Part shown: piece by piece, positions 9,701 through 17,517 of the stretch
Layout: every line of letters starts with the position of its first letter
How positions within the stretch are numbered: position 1 is the stretch's first letter
From: Actinoplanes couchii
Lineage (GTDB): Bacteria; Actinomycetota; Actinomycetes; Mycobacteriales; Micromonosporaceae
Reading direction: 5' to 3'
Assembly (NCBI RefSeq): GCF_016862075.1
Contig: NZ_BOMG01000057.1
Location: 62,001 to 126,000 of the forward strand
Length of the DNA stretch: 64,000 bases
The notes under the pieces: generated by a model
Told to the model about the DNA's origin: nothing
The model's input: only the letters and a program-made list of their open reading frames with translations
The model's database searches: none
Made by a program: the position numbers and the translations under genes

Positions 9701-12700
9701 CGACTTCGGCATCCCGGTCCCGGACGCCACCACCGTCCACGAGCTGTTCGAACGGCACGCCGCCGGGACACCGGACGCGCCCGCGCTGACCGTCGGCGAC
9801 GAGACCCTCGGCTACGCCGAACTCAACCGCCGGGCCAACCGGCTGGCCCGGCGCCTGCGTGCCGACGGGGTGCTGCCCGGGCACCGGGTCGCCCTCCGGC
9901 TGGAGCGCGGGACGGCGTTCTTCGTCGCGATGTGGGCGGTGCTCAAGGCGGGTGGGGCCTATGTCCCGCTCGACCCGGCGTACCCGGCCGACCGGCTGGA
10001 CCACATGCTGACCGACAGCAGGCCGACGGTCGTCGTCGACCCGGACTACCTCGCCGCCGGGTCCGATCCTGACGACAGCGATCTGCCCGCCTGCAACTCG
10101 GCGGGCGATCCGGCGTACGTCATCTACACCTCCGGATCCACCGGCCGGCCCAAGGGTGTCGTCATCACCCACGGCAACCTGGTGAACGCGGCCGGGATGT
10201 GGCAGGAGGCCTACCGGCTGCGGCCGGACTGGACGTACCTGCAGGCGGCCAGCTCGTCGTTCGACATGTTCGTCGGCGAGACCATGCGCGCGCACACCGC
10301 CGGTGGACGCCTCGTCGTCGCGGCCCGGGAGACCCTGCTCGACCCGGCCGGCCTCTACACGCTGATGAGGACCGAGCGGGTCAACTGCACCGAGCTGGTT
10401 CCCGCCGTGCTGCGGGCGCTGCTGGATCACGTACGGCAGACCGGTGTTGATCTGGGTTTTGTCGACCTGCTGATCGGCGGCGGCGAGAAGTGGCACGTCG
10501 AGGAGTTCGAGCTGGCCCAGAGCCTGGTCGGGCCGGGCAACCGGGTCGTCAACTCCTACGGCGTCACCGAGGTCACCGTCGACAACGTCTACTTCGAGGG
10601 CTCGGTCGAGGATCTCCCCCGGGACGCGCCGCTGCCGATCGGGCGACCGTTTCCGAACAACCGGGTCTACGTGCTGGACGCCGCCGGCAGCCCGGTCCCG
10701 CCGGGTGTCACCGGCGAGCTGTACCTCGGCGGCCTCGGCGTCTCCCCCGGTTACCACGAGCGCCCCGACCTGAACGCGGTCAAGTTCGTCGACGACCCGT
10801 TCGCCGGTGTGCCCGGCGCGCGGATGTACCGCACCGGCGACTCGGCCCGCTTCCGCTTCGACGGCACCGTCGACTTCCTCGGCCGCCTCGACGACCAGGT
10901 CAAGGTCAACGGTTACCGGATCGAGCTGGGTGACGTCGAGGCGGCCCTCGCCGCGGAACCGTCCGTGCTCGCCGCCGCCGTCGCCCCCCATCGCACGGTC
11001 AACGGCCTCACCCGACTGATCGGGTACGTGGTACCGAGAGGCGAACTGGACGAGGCCGCCGTGAAGGACGCGCTGGCCGCACGGCTTCCGGTGCACATGG
11101 TGCCGTACCGCATCCTCGCCCTTCCGGATCTTCCGCGGACCCCCAACGGCAAGCTGGACCGGCGCGCCCTGCCCGCACCACCGGAAGGCCTCGCCCCGGC
11201 CGCCGGGCCGGAACCCCGCACCGCCGGCGAGAAGGCGATCGCGGCCGTCTGGTCGCAGGTCCTCGGGGTCGGCACACCCGGCGTCGACGACGACTTCTTC
11301 GCCCTCGGCGGGGACTCGTTCGCCGCGCTCAAGGTGGTCCGGCAGCTGGAGCCGATGCCCGCGCTGGTGGACTTCTACCGCAATCCGACCATCCGCCGGC
11401 TGGCCGTGCTGCTGGCCGCGGAAAGCACCGAACGCCGGTTGCTGAACCAGCTGACCGCGACCGGAAGTGATCCGTCCGCGGGCGGGCACACCGTCGTGGC
11501 GGTGCCCTACAACGGCGGCAGTGCCATCGCCTACCAGTCGCTGGCCGACGCGCTGCCGGACGGCTGGGCCCTGCAGGCGGTCGAACTGCCCGGCCACGAC
11601 CAGTCCCGGCCGGACGAGGAACTGCAGCCCGCGGCCGTGGTCGCCGAACGGATCGTCGCCGAGATGACGGCCATCGACGGGCCCGTCGTCCTCTACGGAC
11701 ACTGCCAGGGCGTGGCGCTCACCGTGGAGGTGGCGCGGCAGGCCGAGGCCGCCGGGGTGGAGATCGCCGGAGTCGGGCTGGGCGCCGGATTCCCCGAGGC
11801 GCGGCTGCCCGGACGGTTCTTCGACTGGGTGTACCGGAACCTGCCGGTGGACCGCCTCACCTCGAACCGGGAGTACCTGGCGTACCTGCGGTCCCGTGGT
11901 GGCTTCACCGACATCGACGACGAGGCGCAGAAGGAGTTCGTGCTGCGCAACGTGCGGCACGACTCCCGCGACGCCGAGGAGTACTTCACCGCCGCGTACC
12001 GGGAGCCGTATCGGCAGTTGAAGGCGCCGGTGCTGGCCGTGGTCGGCGAACGGGACCGGGTCACCGAGCACTACCAGGAACGCCGGGACGAATGGCGGCA
12101 CTTCACCGAGGGTGAGGTGGACGTGGCGGTGATGCCCGAGGCCGGGCACTTCTTCGTGAAGAGTCACGCCGAGCCGCTGGCCGAGGCGCTCACCTCGTTC
12201 GTCGCCGGGACACCGGCGCCCGCCGCGCCCGCCGCCCCGCCCGCCGCTCTCGAGTCGGCCAGCCTCGGCAAGTTCGGGGTGGTGGCGCTGGGCCAGTTCC
12301 TGTCCATGATCGGCAGTGGGCTGAGCACCCTGGTGCTCAGCATCTGGGTGCTCCAGCAGACCGGCTCGATCACCGCGTTCTCGTTCGTGAACGCGATCGG
12401 CCTGCTGCCCGGCATCCTGGCCGGCCCGGTCGCCGGCGCGATCGCCGACCGGTGGGACCGGCGCAACGTGATGCTCGCCAGCGACGTCACCGCCGGTCTG
12501 TCGATGGCGAGTCTCGCCGCGCTGATGCTGACCGACGGCCTGCAACTGTGGCACGTCTACCTGGCGGTCGGCGTCACCTCGCTGGCCGGGGCGTTCCAGC
12601 GGCCGGCCTATCTCGCGGCCGTCTCCCAGCTGGTGCCCAAGCGGTACCTCGGGCACGCCGGCGGCATCGGGCAGCTCGGCCTCGGCGCCGGGCAGGTGTT

Positions 12701-13577
12701 CTCGCCGCTGCTCGGCGCGGCCCTGATGGGACCGATCGGGATCGGCGGGGTGCTGCTCGTCGACACCGCCACGTTTGTCGCCGGTGCGCTCACCCTGCTG
12801 TTCGTCCGGTTCCCGAACCTGGCGTTCCGGCGCCGGGAGGAGAGCTTCGGCGCCGAGATCCGCAACGGCTGGAACTTCATCGCCCGCCGGCCCGGCCTGG
12901 TCGCCGCGGTCCGCTACTTCGTCATCGACCACATCTTCTACGTGCTCGGCTTCGCCGTGATCACCCCGATGCTGCTGATCGAACAGTCGGCGTCGGTGAT
13001 GGGCATGGCCCTCGGAGCGGCCGGCGCCGGTGTGCTGACCGGCAGCGTCGTGATGGGTGTCTGGGGCGGAACGGCCCGGCGCAGCAGCGGCATGCTGCTG
13101 GCGATGGGCCTGGGCAGCGTGGCGATGGTCTGCGTCGGCATCACCACCGTGCCGGCCCTGATCATCGTCGGGATGTTCTTCACCGGCGTGGCCGAAGCCC
13201 TGGCCGACGGCCACTGGATCGCGGTGCTGCAGAGCAAGGTCGACCTGGAGCTGCAGGGCCGGGTGCTGTCGCTGTTCATCACGCTGATGATGCTCACCGT
13301 GCCGGTCGGGTACCTGCTCGTCGGCCCGCTGGCCGAACGGTACGTGCAGCCGCTGTTCAGTTCCGAGGGGCGCGGGCTGGCCCTGCTCATCGTGATCAGT
13401 GGCCTGCTGCAGCTCGCGTGGGCGATCCGGGGCTGGTACACCCCGCGCCTGCGGCTGATCGAGGACGAGCTGCCGGACGCGATCCGCCCCGACCGCATCG
13501 GCACCCGCGACGACCTCCAGCGCGGAGCCGACGCGGTTCTCGCCGCCCACCTGCCCACACGGAAGACGACGACGTGA
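6747..13577 (+). CDS. NRPS A-T-C-A-T-TE fused to an MFS transporter
   Basis: The protein has 2276 residues. GTG at 6747 is preceded by GGAAAGAG with an 8-nt spacer; longer frames upstream lie inside the aldo/keto reductase gene. Order: A1 (1-475), carrier (about 485-550, LGGDSL), C (about 565-985, HHLAFDG at 680-686), A2 (about 1000-1465), carrier (about 1490-1560, LGGDSF), thioesterase (about 1580-1820), MFS (about 1840-2250, repeated hydrophobic helices with an AIADRWDRR loop). The TE motif is GHCQG with Cys1653 as predicted nucleophile, followed by GERD and EAGH for Asp and His. The A2 pocket reads D-M-G-E-I-G-S-V-D, close to the ornithine code; A1 reads D-V-E-D-I-G-T-V-G, acidic, perhaps a basic residue. 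The protein would build a dipeptide and carry its own exporter, so it is likely membrane-anchored. Confidence 0.93.
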   Translation: MITLTPDDVWSSVADQAARTPDAPALVDAAGTLTYAELLDLVAAYALRLTEAGVQAGDLVGIRLPRGRDAVVAVLATLSTGAGYVPLDPAYPAARLDLMVEESRPRALVTADGVSGLPGAVTRDSPAYVIFTSGSTGRPKGVLIGRRSLRDFAGAFGSRFGFGPGERILQFASMSFDVSVEEIFPALTRGATVVLRDDDMISRPDVFLDRCGELGITLLDLPTAYWHELVVALGRGEATLPSCVRIVIVGGETARPDAVREWQRATAGLPVRLFNTYGPTEITVGATAADVTDWTGDVVPIGTPLDGVTCRIGDDGELLVGGIGVAQGYLNRPELTAEKFVTSPGHGREYRTGDRVRWANGQLEFLGRLDDQVKIRGHRVEPGEVEEALRALDGITDAVVLVDDRTGHARLIGHVVADAGTDLARVRAALADSLPAAFVPSAVVRHDRFALTPQGKIDKTALAAVRVPVTSEPAADLTGPEQAAAELFTAVLGAGVIGPEDDFLALGGDSLDSVRLIAALRRQHGAELTLTSWYADPTVAALATRIAAATAPDTPESALPTLDEGVPHRLNPMQRDYWIAEQVTGDLAAYTLGIRYRFREQPDVAALEQALAELARRHPMLRTRFPDDGAEPVMVIDPAGTIPLVDPAGTIPREAGGADHRDGPIARAHLDGDILTLRVHHLAFDGWSAGVFGQELAVLYRAARDGTAADLPPALPVPDLAERAARAAADPELLGYWRDRLATADFDLELPADRATPAMRSYASARVSRELDAALLDRLRGYAIEQRTSLFTIMLAGLHVLLHRYTGRTDITVLSPTAGRSTTDLERLIGPALNVLPLRADLTGGPSFAELVTQLRDAVLSDLDHQDLALPDLVAALRRTGAKRVSPVMLTVHNTPAPDGSVLGYVGETPHAATMVDLSLGLDFPADGAVLNADYATELFDAPRIDALLGHLITLLGAAVSAPAPISGLPLLTAAESRRVVQEWNDFGIPVPDATTVHELFERHAAGTPDAPALTVGDETLGYAELNRRANRLARRLRADGVLPGHRVALRLERGTAFFVAMWAVLKAGGAYVPLDPAYPADRLDHMLTDSRPTVVVDPDYLAAGSDPDDSDLPACNSAGDPAYVIYTSGSTGRPKGVVITHGNLVNAAGMWQEAYRLRPDWTYLQAASSSFDMFVGETMRAHTAGGRLVVAARETLLDPAGLYTLMRTERVNCTELVPAVLRALLDHVRQTGVDLGFVDLLIGGGEKWHVEEFELAQSLVGPGNRVVNSYGVTEVTVDNVYFEGSVEDLPRDAPLPIGRPFPNNRVYVLDAAGSPVPPGVTGELYLGGLGVSPGYHERPDLNAVKFVDDPFAGVPGARMYRTGDSARFRFDGTVDFLGRLDDQVKVNGYRIELGDVEAALAAEPSVLAAAVAPHRTVNGLTRLIGYVVPRGELDEAAVKDALAARLPVHMVPYRILALPDLPRTPNGKLDRRALPAPPEGLAPAAGPEPRTAGEKAIAAVWSQVLGVGTPGVDDDFFALGGDSFAALKVVRQLEPMPALVDFYRNPTIRRLAVLLAAESTERRLLNQLTATGSDPSAGGHTVVAVPYNGGSAIAYQSLADALPDGWALQAVELPGHDQSRPDEELQPAAVVAERIVAEMTAIDGPVVLYGHCQGVALTVEVARQAEAAGVEIAGVGLGAGFPEARLPGRFFDWVYRNLPVDRLTSNREYLAYLRSRGGFTDIDDEAQKEFVLRNVRHDSRDAEEYFTAAYREPYRQLKAPVLAVVGERDRVTEHYQERRDEWRHFTEGEVDVAVMPEAGHFFVKSHAEPLAEALTSFVAGTPAPAAPAAPPAALESASLGKFGVVALGQFLSMIGSGLSTLVLSIWVLQQTGSITAFSFVNAIGLLPGILAGPVAGAIADRWDRRNVMLASDVTAGLSMASLAALMLTDGLQLWHVYLAVGVTSLAGAFQRPAYLAAVSQLVPKRYLGHAGGIGQLGLGAGQVFSPLLGAALMGPIGIGGVLLVDTATFVAGALTLLFVRFPNLAFRRREESFGAEIRNGWNFIARRPGLVAAVRYFVIDHIFYVLGFAVITPMLLIEQSASVMGMALGAAGAGVLTGSVVMGVWGGTARRSSGMLLAMGLGSVAMVCVGITTVPALIIVGMFFTGVAEALADGHWIAVLQSKVDLELQGRVLSLFITLMMLTVPVGYLLVGPLAERYVQPLFSSEGRGLALLIVISGLLQLAWAIRGWYTPRLRLIEDELPDAIRPDRIGTRDDLQRGADAVLAAHLPTRKTTT

Positions 13578-14437
13578 TGCTGATCGACCTCCTTCCCGGT
13601 GTCCGGGCGTACCTGAAGGACGAGTCCGGATACCCCTCGGGCAGTCACAAGGAGCCGGCCGCCTACGCGGTCGTGGCCCGGGCCCTCGCCGACGGCCACG
13701 ACCGGGTCTTCGTCGGCTCGTGCGGCAGCTACGGCCGGGCGATGGCGACGGCCTGCGCCGAAGCCGGCCTGAAATGCACCGTGGTCATGCCCGAGGGCTG
13801 GGGCGACAGCGGCGAGTTCGCCGAGATGACCGGCGCCGAGGTCCGGTTCGCTCCCGGCGGCTACGAGGACGCGGTGGAGGAGTCGCACCGCCTGGCCGAC
13901 GAGGCCGGAGCGGCCGACGGCAACGTCGACGGCCCCTACCAGGACGCCGTCCTGGCCGGTCACGGCCTGGTGGTGGACGCCCTGCACGCCGAGCTGGGCC
14001 CGGCGCCCACCACGATGTGGATCCCGGTCGGCAACGGCACCACGATCGTCGCGATGCACCGCCGCCTGCGGGCCCTGGGCTGGCAGGCGGCCCTGCACGG
14101 GGTGGGCTCCCCCGGCAACAACCCGATCGTCACCAGCTGGCCCGGCCGCTACCTCCCGTTACCGAGCGACGCGGTGGTGACCACGGAACACAACGAGCCG
14201 CTGGTGAACTGGCACGCCCTGAGCGGCCCACAGGCCATGGCAGCCATCGCCGACTCCGGCGGAGCGGTCCACGCAGCCACCGACGACGAGCTGCTCGCGG
14301 CCCGCGCGAGCCTGGCCCGCCACCACCTCGACATCAGCCCCTCAGGAGCGGCCGGCCTGGCGGGCCTGCTCCGAACAGCCCGGGCCGAGCCGCTCACCGG
14401 CACCCCGATCGTCGTACTGACCGGCCGCCCGCACTGA
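13577..14437 (+). CDS. Fold-type-II PLP enzyme (threonine synthase / cysteine synthase-like)
   Basis: The protein has 286 residues, somewhat short for the family (about 310-350). KDESGYPSGSHKEPAAY holds the likely Schiff-base Lys, in the place of TGSFKDR of threonine synthases. GSCGSYGRAMATAC is the phosphate-side Asn/Ser loop region, and PVGNGTT is the glycine loop binding PLP phosphate. ATG at 13577 overlaps the NRPS TGA by one base. As last gene of the NRPS operon it may make a non-proteinogenic amino acid building block (for example a diamino acid) by beta- or gamma-replacement. The substrate cannot be read from sequence. A GTG one codon earlier is also possible. Confidence 0.82.
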   Translation: MLIDLLPGVRAYLKDESGYPSGSHKEPAAYAVVARALADGHDRVFVGSCGSYGRAMATACAEAGLKCTVVMPEGWGDSGEFAEMTGAEVRFAPGGYEDAVEESHRLADEAGAADGNVDGPYQDAVLAGHGLVVDALHAELGPAPTTMWIPVGNGTTIVAMHRRLRALGWQAALHGVGSPGNNPIVTSWPGRYLPLPSDAVVTTEHNEPLVNWHALSGPQAMAAIADSGGAVHAATDDELLAARASLARHHLDISPSGAAGLAGLLRTARAEPLTGTPIVVLTGRPH

Positions 14438-14503
14438 CCTGGCTCACGGAATCCGGCCGGACCGCGGCCGTGCTGCACCACTTCCAGAAAGCACCATACT
14501 GAA

Positions 14504-14535
14504 CCGCTGAAGGGACCGGCCGGTCCCTTCAGCGG
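14504..14535. terminator. Bidirectional terminator, perfect 32-bp palindrome
   Basis: A perfect inverted repeat (arms CCGCTGAAGGGACCGG and its complement, no loop bases in the DNA) lies 66 bp after the PLP enzyme and overlaps the stop codon of the convergent minus-strand gene. There is no T-tract, which is usual for actinobacterial terminators. Confidence 0.7.
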
Positions 14536-15131
14536 GACTGCGCCCCTTGAATGAGGTCGTACGTGAGCGCGTTCACCAATGCGGCTGTCAACCCTGCCCG
14601 GCGGCTGTCAGCGGCGAGCGCCGCATATCTGTGAACGATCTCCGGAACGACCAACGAGGATCGTTCCGGGTTCATCCGGAGCAATGCCTTGTGCACCGGC
14701 CAACTCAGCCCGCGCTCCTCGTCGGTCCCGATCAGATTGAGCAGGGCGAACGCCCCACTGACGCGAAGGAAATCACTGAGAGACGTCAGGTTCCGGCCGT
14801 AGAGCGGATCCAATCGGGGTACTTCGCGAAGCAGTGCGGGCCGCATCACCACGAGCGGGACGGCCCGGACCGCCTCGGTCACCGAAGTGACGGACGCAGC
14901 GACCAGCCCGGCCAGTTGATCGCCGGTCAGGAACGCGGCGTTCGTCAACAGGTACTCGATGACCGTCAGCGACAGTGGCGGTGGCAACTCGCCGAAACGC
15001 TAGACCTCCGTCAGTAACGATGCGGCCCGTCCGGGCGAGAAATCGCCGAACAACCGTTGCCCCACCAGATCGGCATAGACGCCAGCCGGGTCGGAACCGG
15101 GGAGCGATGTAGCCCTCTGCTGTGCGGTCAC
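14529..15131 (-). pseudogene. Gene interrupted by an in-frame amber codon, unknown function
   Basis: From the GTG at 15131, which overlaps the stop of the upstream frame as GTGA, the frame reads 43 codons and meets TAG at 15002-15000. It then continues in the same frame for 156 codons to 14529. The join (GRAASLLTEV, stop, RFGELPPPLSLTV) reads like one continuous protein. The downstream part is helical and Leu/Val-rich with no family I recognise. Either the gene is dead, or the second half is expressed from the TTG at 14987. A single sequencing error would also explain it. Confidence 0.45.
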
Positions 15132-15552
15132 GGTCGGCCGGTCGTCACGACGATCAGCGTCCCGGCCAGGGCGAGAACCAGAGCAGCCGCCGCGACGACG
15201 GCTATCCACTTCCGGTTCCGCCCACGGGTGCGGGTTCGGGCTCCACCGCGGGCGGCGGCGGCACAGGCGAGGCAGGCGGCGGGGCGGGCGGCGGCACAGG
15301 CGGGGCGGGGTCCGGGGAGTCTCTCCACGGATCCTGGCCCCGGTCGAACCGGAGGGCCAGCGTGTACGCCCGGGACAGCGTGTACGCCCGGGCCAGCGCG
15401 TACGCCCGGGCCAGCGCGTACGCCCGGGCCAGCGCGTGCGCCGGAGTGGGCCGCAGCTCCGGATCGGCCGACTCGGCGATCACCGGATCGAGTCCGGCTG
15501 CCGGACGCGACGGCAGGTCGGGGAGCGCGGCGATCGGATCGATGACGAGCAC
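15128..15552 (-). pseudogene. Frameshifted remnant: kinase-tail-like, Pro-rich linker and one TM helix
   Basis: From the GTG at 15552, one frame reads a segment ending ADPELRPTPAHALARAY, which resembles the end of the C-lobe of bacterial Ser/Thr kinases. A Pro-rich linker follows, and that frame closes at 15202. The natural continuation, a basic stretch then a hydrophobic helix (KWIAVVAAAALVLALAG), lies in another frame that ends at 15128. A frameshift near 15240 therefore separates linker and membrane helix. No ATP-binding lobe or HRD motif is present, so no active kinase is encoded. The kinase link is tentative. Confidence 0.4.
15362..15433. repeat. 18-bp tandem repeat, four copies, inside the kinase-like remnant
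   Basis: The unit GCGTACGCCCGGGCCAGC occurs four times with one or two changes. On the minus strand it adds six residues per copy (a pattern of Ala-Tyr-Ala/Thr-Leu-Ala-Arg), so the expansion keeps frame. Confidence 0.85.
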
Positions 15553-15599
15553 CCGTCGACGCTAGGCAACCCCTGGCCGGAACGGCGGGCACCGTTCGG

Positions 15600-16604
15600 T
15601 CAGGACGACGGTGACCAGCCGAGGTGCGGGGCGATCAGGGTGACGGTGTCGGTGAGGATCTGTTCGTAGTCCTCGCGGTCGAACTCGTAGGGCAGCTCCA
15701 GTCGCAGAGCGGTCGCGGACGTCACGACCGGGTCGGCGTGCAGGCGTTCGACGATCTCGGCGGCCGTGCCCACCAGGTCGGGGGCGAACAGTGTGCGGCG
15801 ATCGCCGTGTGGTTTCAGGGTCCGGTCGTGGCGGCCGGCGGCGTACTCCTGGTAGCGCTTGCGGGTGCGGCGGTCGGCGCTGTCCAAGGGCACGATCACC
15901 CGGCCGACCGCGATCGGGGCGGTCGTCCCGGACGCCCGGAACTCCTCGATGAGCTGAGACTGCGCGGTCACGAAGTCGTCGCTGCGCTCACCCGACACGA
16001 TGTTGCCGGTCAGCAGGCCCAGCCCGTGCCCACCGGCCCACCGGACCGAACGGGTGCTTCCACCCCCGTACCAGATCCGGTCGGCGAGTCCGGGGCTGTG
16101 CGGTTGCAGGCGGGGCCGCTGGGTGTTGCCCGGCGAGTGGATCACCGTGTCGGGGTCGCCGAGGTAGTCGCCGCGCAGGTTGGCGACCAGCCGCTCGATC
16201 CGGCCGTAGCCCAGGTCAAAGGTGCGCCAGTCGCCGTCGAAGACCAGGTCACCGAGGAGATCAGCGTGTGGTGGGGTACCCGCGCTGAAGCCGATCTGCA
16301 GCCGGCCCCGGGAGAGCACGTCGGCCAGCGACAGGTCCTCGGCGAGGCGGAACGGGCTCTCGTACCCGATCGGGATGACAGCGGTGCCGAGTTCGATCCG
16401 GCTGGTCCGCTGGCTCGCGGCGGCCAGGAAGACCGCCGCCGAACCGACACCGTGCTCCAGGTGCCGCTGCCGGATCCAGGCGCCGTCGAACCCGAGCCGC
16501 TCGCCGAACGCGAACAGGTCGAGTGTCGCGTCCAGCCCACTGAACGGATCGTCGTCGGGATAGTTTCCCGGGGTGAGGAAGGCGAGTGATCGCAGAGTAC
16601 CCAT
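15600..16604 (-). CDS. LLM-class (luciferase-like) flavin/F420-dependent monooxygenase
   Basis: The protein has 334 residues with a start at ATG 16604 (MGTLRSLAF). It follows the luciferase-like TIM-barrel pattern: DLFAFGERLGFDGAWIRQRH, RIELGTAVIPIGYESPFRLAEDL and LQIGFSAGTPP. IWYGGGSTRSVRWAGGHGLG follows in the cofactor-binding half. Residues that would separate FMN from F420 use cannot be assigned by eye. It stands alone and diverges from the phosphotransferase gene. Substrate unknown. Confidence 0.88.
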   Translation of the reverse strand: MGTLRSLAFLTPGNYPDDDPFSGLDATLDLFAFGERLGFDGAWIRQRHLEHGVGSAAVFLAAASQRTSRIELGTAVIPIGYESPFRLAEDLSLADVLSRGRLQIGFSAGTPPHADLLGDLVFDGDWRTFDLGYGRIERLVANLRGDYLGDPDTVIHSPGNTQRPRLQPHSPGLADRIWYGGGSTRSVRWAGGHGLGLLTGNIVSGERSDDFVTAQSQLIEEFRASGTTAPIAVGRVIVPLDSADRRTRKRYQEYAAGRHDRTLKPHGDRRTLFAPDLVGTAAEIVERLHADPVVTSATALRLELPYEFDREDYEQILTDTVTLIAPHLGWSPSS

Positions 16605-16627
16605 GGCATTGACTCTATTACCCATGG
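16600..16627. promoter_or_regulatory. Direct repeat of CCCATGG at the divergent LLM/phosphotransferase start
   Basis: CCCATGG, itself containing the palindrome CCATGG, occurs at 16600-16606 and again at 16621-16627, two helical turns apart. The first copy contains the LLM start codon. It could be an operator or chance. Confidence 0.3.
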
Positions 16628-16667
16628 ATGCACTAGGAAATACCGTCACGCTGTCACTCCGGCCTCT

Positions 16668-16723
16668 GATGGAAGACCTCCGATGGAAGGCCTCCGGTGA
16701 GAGGCCTCCGGTGAGAGGCCTCC
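16668..16723. repeat. 14-bp tandem repeat, four copies, in the phosphotransferase leader
   Basis: Four consecutive 14-bp units (two of form GATGGAAGRCCTCC, then two identical GGTGAGAGGCCTCC) end 17 bp before the ATG at 16741. Being untranslated and Shine-Dalgarno-like in part, they may affect translation. Confidence 0.8.
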
Positions 16724-16740
16724 AATGGGAGCATGTCGTG

Positions 16741-17511
16741 ATGACCGAAGAGCAGCGCCTTCCCGGCGGGAACGACGGCGGCGCGGTCCGGACCGGCGAC
16801 ACCGTCCGCCGCACCGCCGGCCCCTGGACACCCGCCGTACACGCCCTGCTCCGGCACCTGGAGGACGCCGGTTTCGATCGGGCGCCCCGCGCGCTCGGCT
16901 TCGACGACCAGGGCCGGGAGGTGCTCTCGTTCCTGCCCGGCACGGTGGTCGGAACCGCGCGCCCGTGGCCGGCCTGGGTCCACAGCGACGACGCGCTGCG
17001 CCAGGTGGCCCACTGGCTGCGCGATCTCCACACCGCCGTGGCGGGTTTCGTCCCGCCGGACGGCGCGGTCTGGCGCGGCCAGGAGTCCTGGCAGCCCGGT
17101 CTGATCATCGGTCACAACGACGCTGCTCCTTACAACGCGGCCTGGAACGGTGCACACCTGACCGGCTTCTTCGACTGGGACTTCGCCGGACCGGTCACCC
17201 CGGAATGGGATCTGGCCTTCACCGCCTTCAGTTGGGTTCCGCTGCACGCCCGCCGGGTGGTGACGGCCGAAGGTTTCACGGCTTTCGCCGACCGCCCCCG
17301 CCGCCTGCGCCTCTTCCTCGACTCCTACGGCTGGGACGGCCCGGTCGACGATTTTGTCGACACCGTCCGCCGGCGGGTGACCGCCTCCGCCGACGGCATC
17401 CGGCGGGCAGCCGCCAGCGGTGACCCCTCTTGCGTCCGGCTGCTCGAGAACGGGGCGGCCGCGAACCTGGAGTCAGCCGTCACCGAACTGGCCGGCTTTC
17501 CCACCACCTGA
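16741..17511 (+). CDS. Aminoglycoside phosphotransferase (APH)-family kinase
   Basis: The protein has 256 residues from ATG 16741 with GGGAG about 10 nt upstream. The APH/choline-kinase signature is clear: IIGHNDAAPYNAAW (catalytic loop, HxD-type HND with Asn five residues on) and FFDWDFAGPVTPEWDLAF (the DFG-like metal Asp). The N-lobe carries RTGDTVRRTAGPWTPAVHALL. Such proteins phosphorylate small molecules; the substrate is unknown and antibiotic resistance should not be assumed. An earlier ATG would make a poorly conserved N-terminal extension through the 14-bp repeats, so the later start is preferred. Confidence 0.8.
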   Translation: MTEEQRLPGGNDGGAVRTGDTVRRTAGPWTPAVHALLRHLEDAGFDRAPRALGFDDQGREVLSFLPGTVVGTARPWPAWVHSDDALRQVAHWLRDLHTAVAGFVPPDGAVWRGQESWQPGLIIGHNDAAPYNAAWNGAHLTGFFDWDFAGPVTPEWDLAFTAFSWVPLHARRVVTAEGFTAFADRPRRLRLFLDSYGWDGPVDDFVDTVRRRVTASADGIRRAAASGDPSCVRLLENGAAANLESAVTELAGFPTT

Positions 17512-17517
17512 TCGCGG

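Noticed and set aside
6777..13550. Open frame of about 2250 codons antisense to the large NRPS
   Set aside because: Same shadow effect; no domain signature and no start context.
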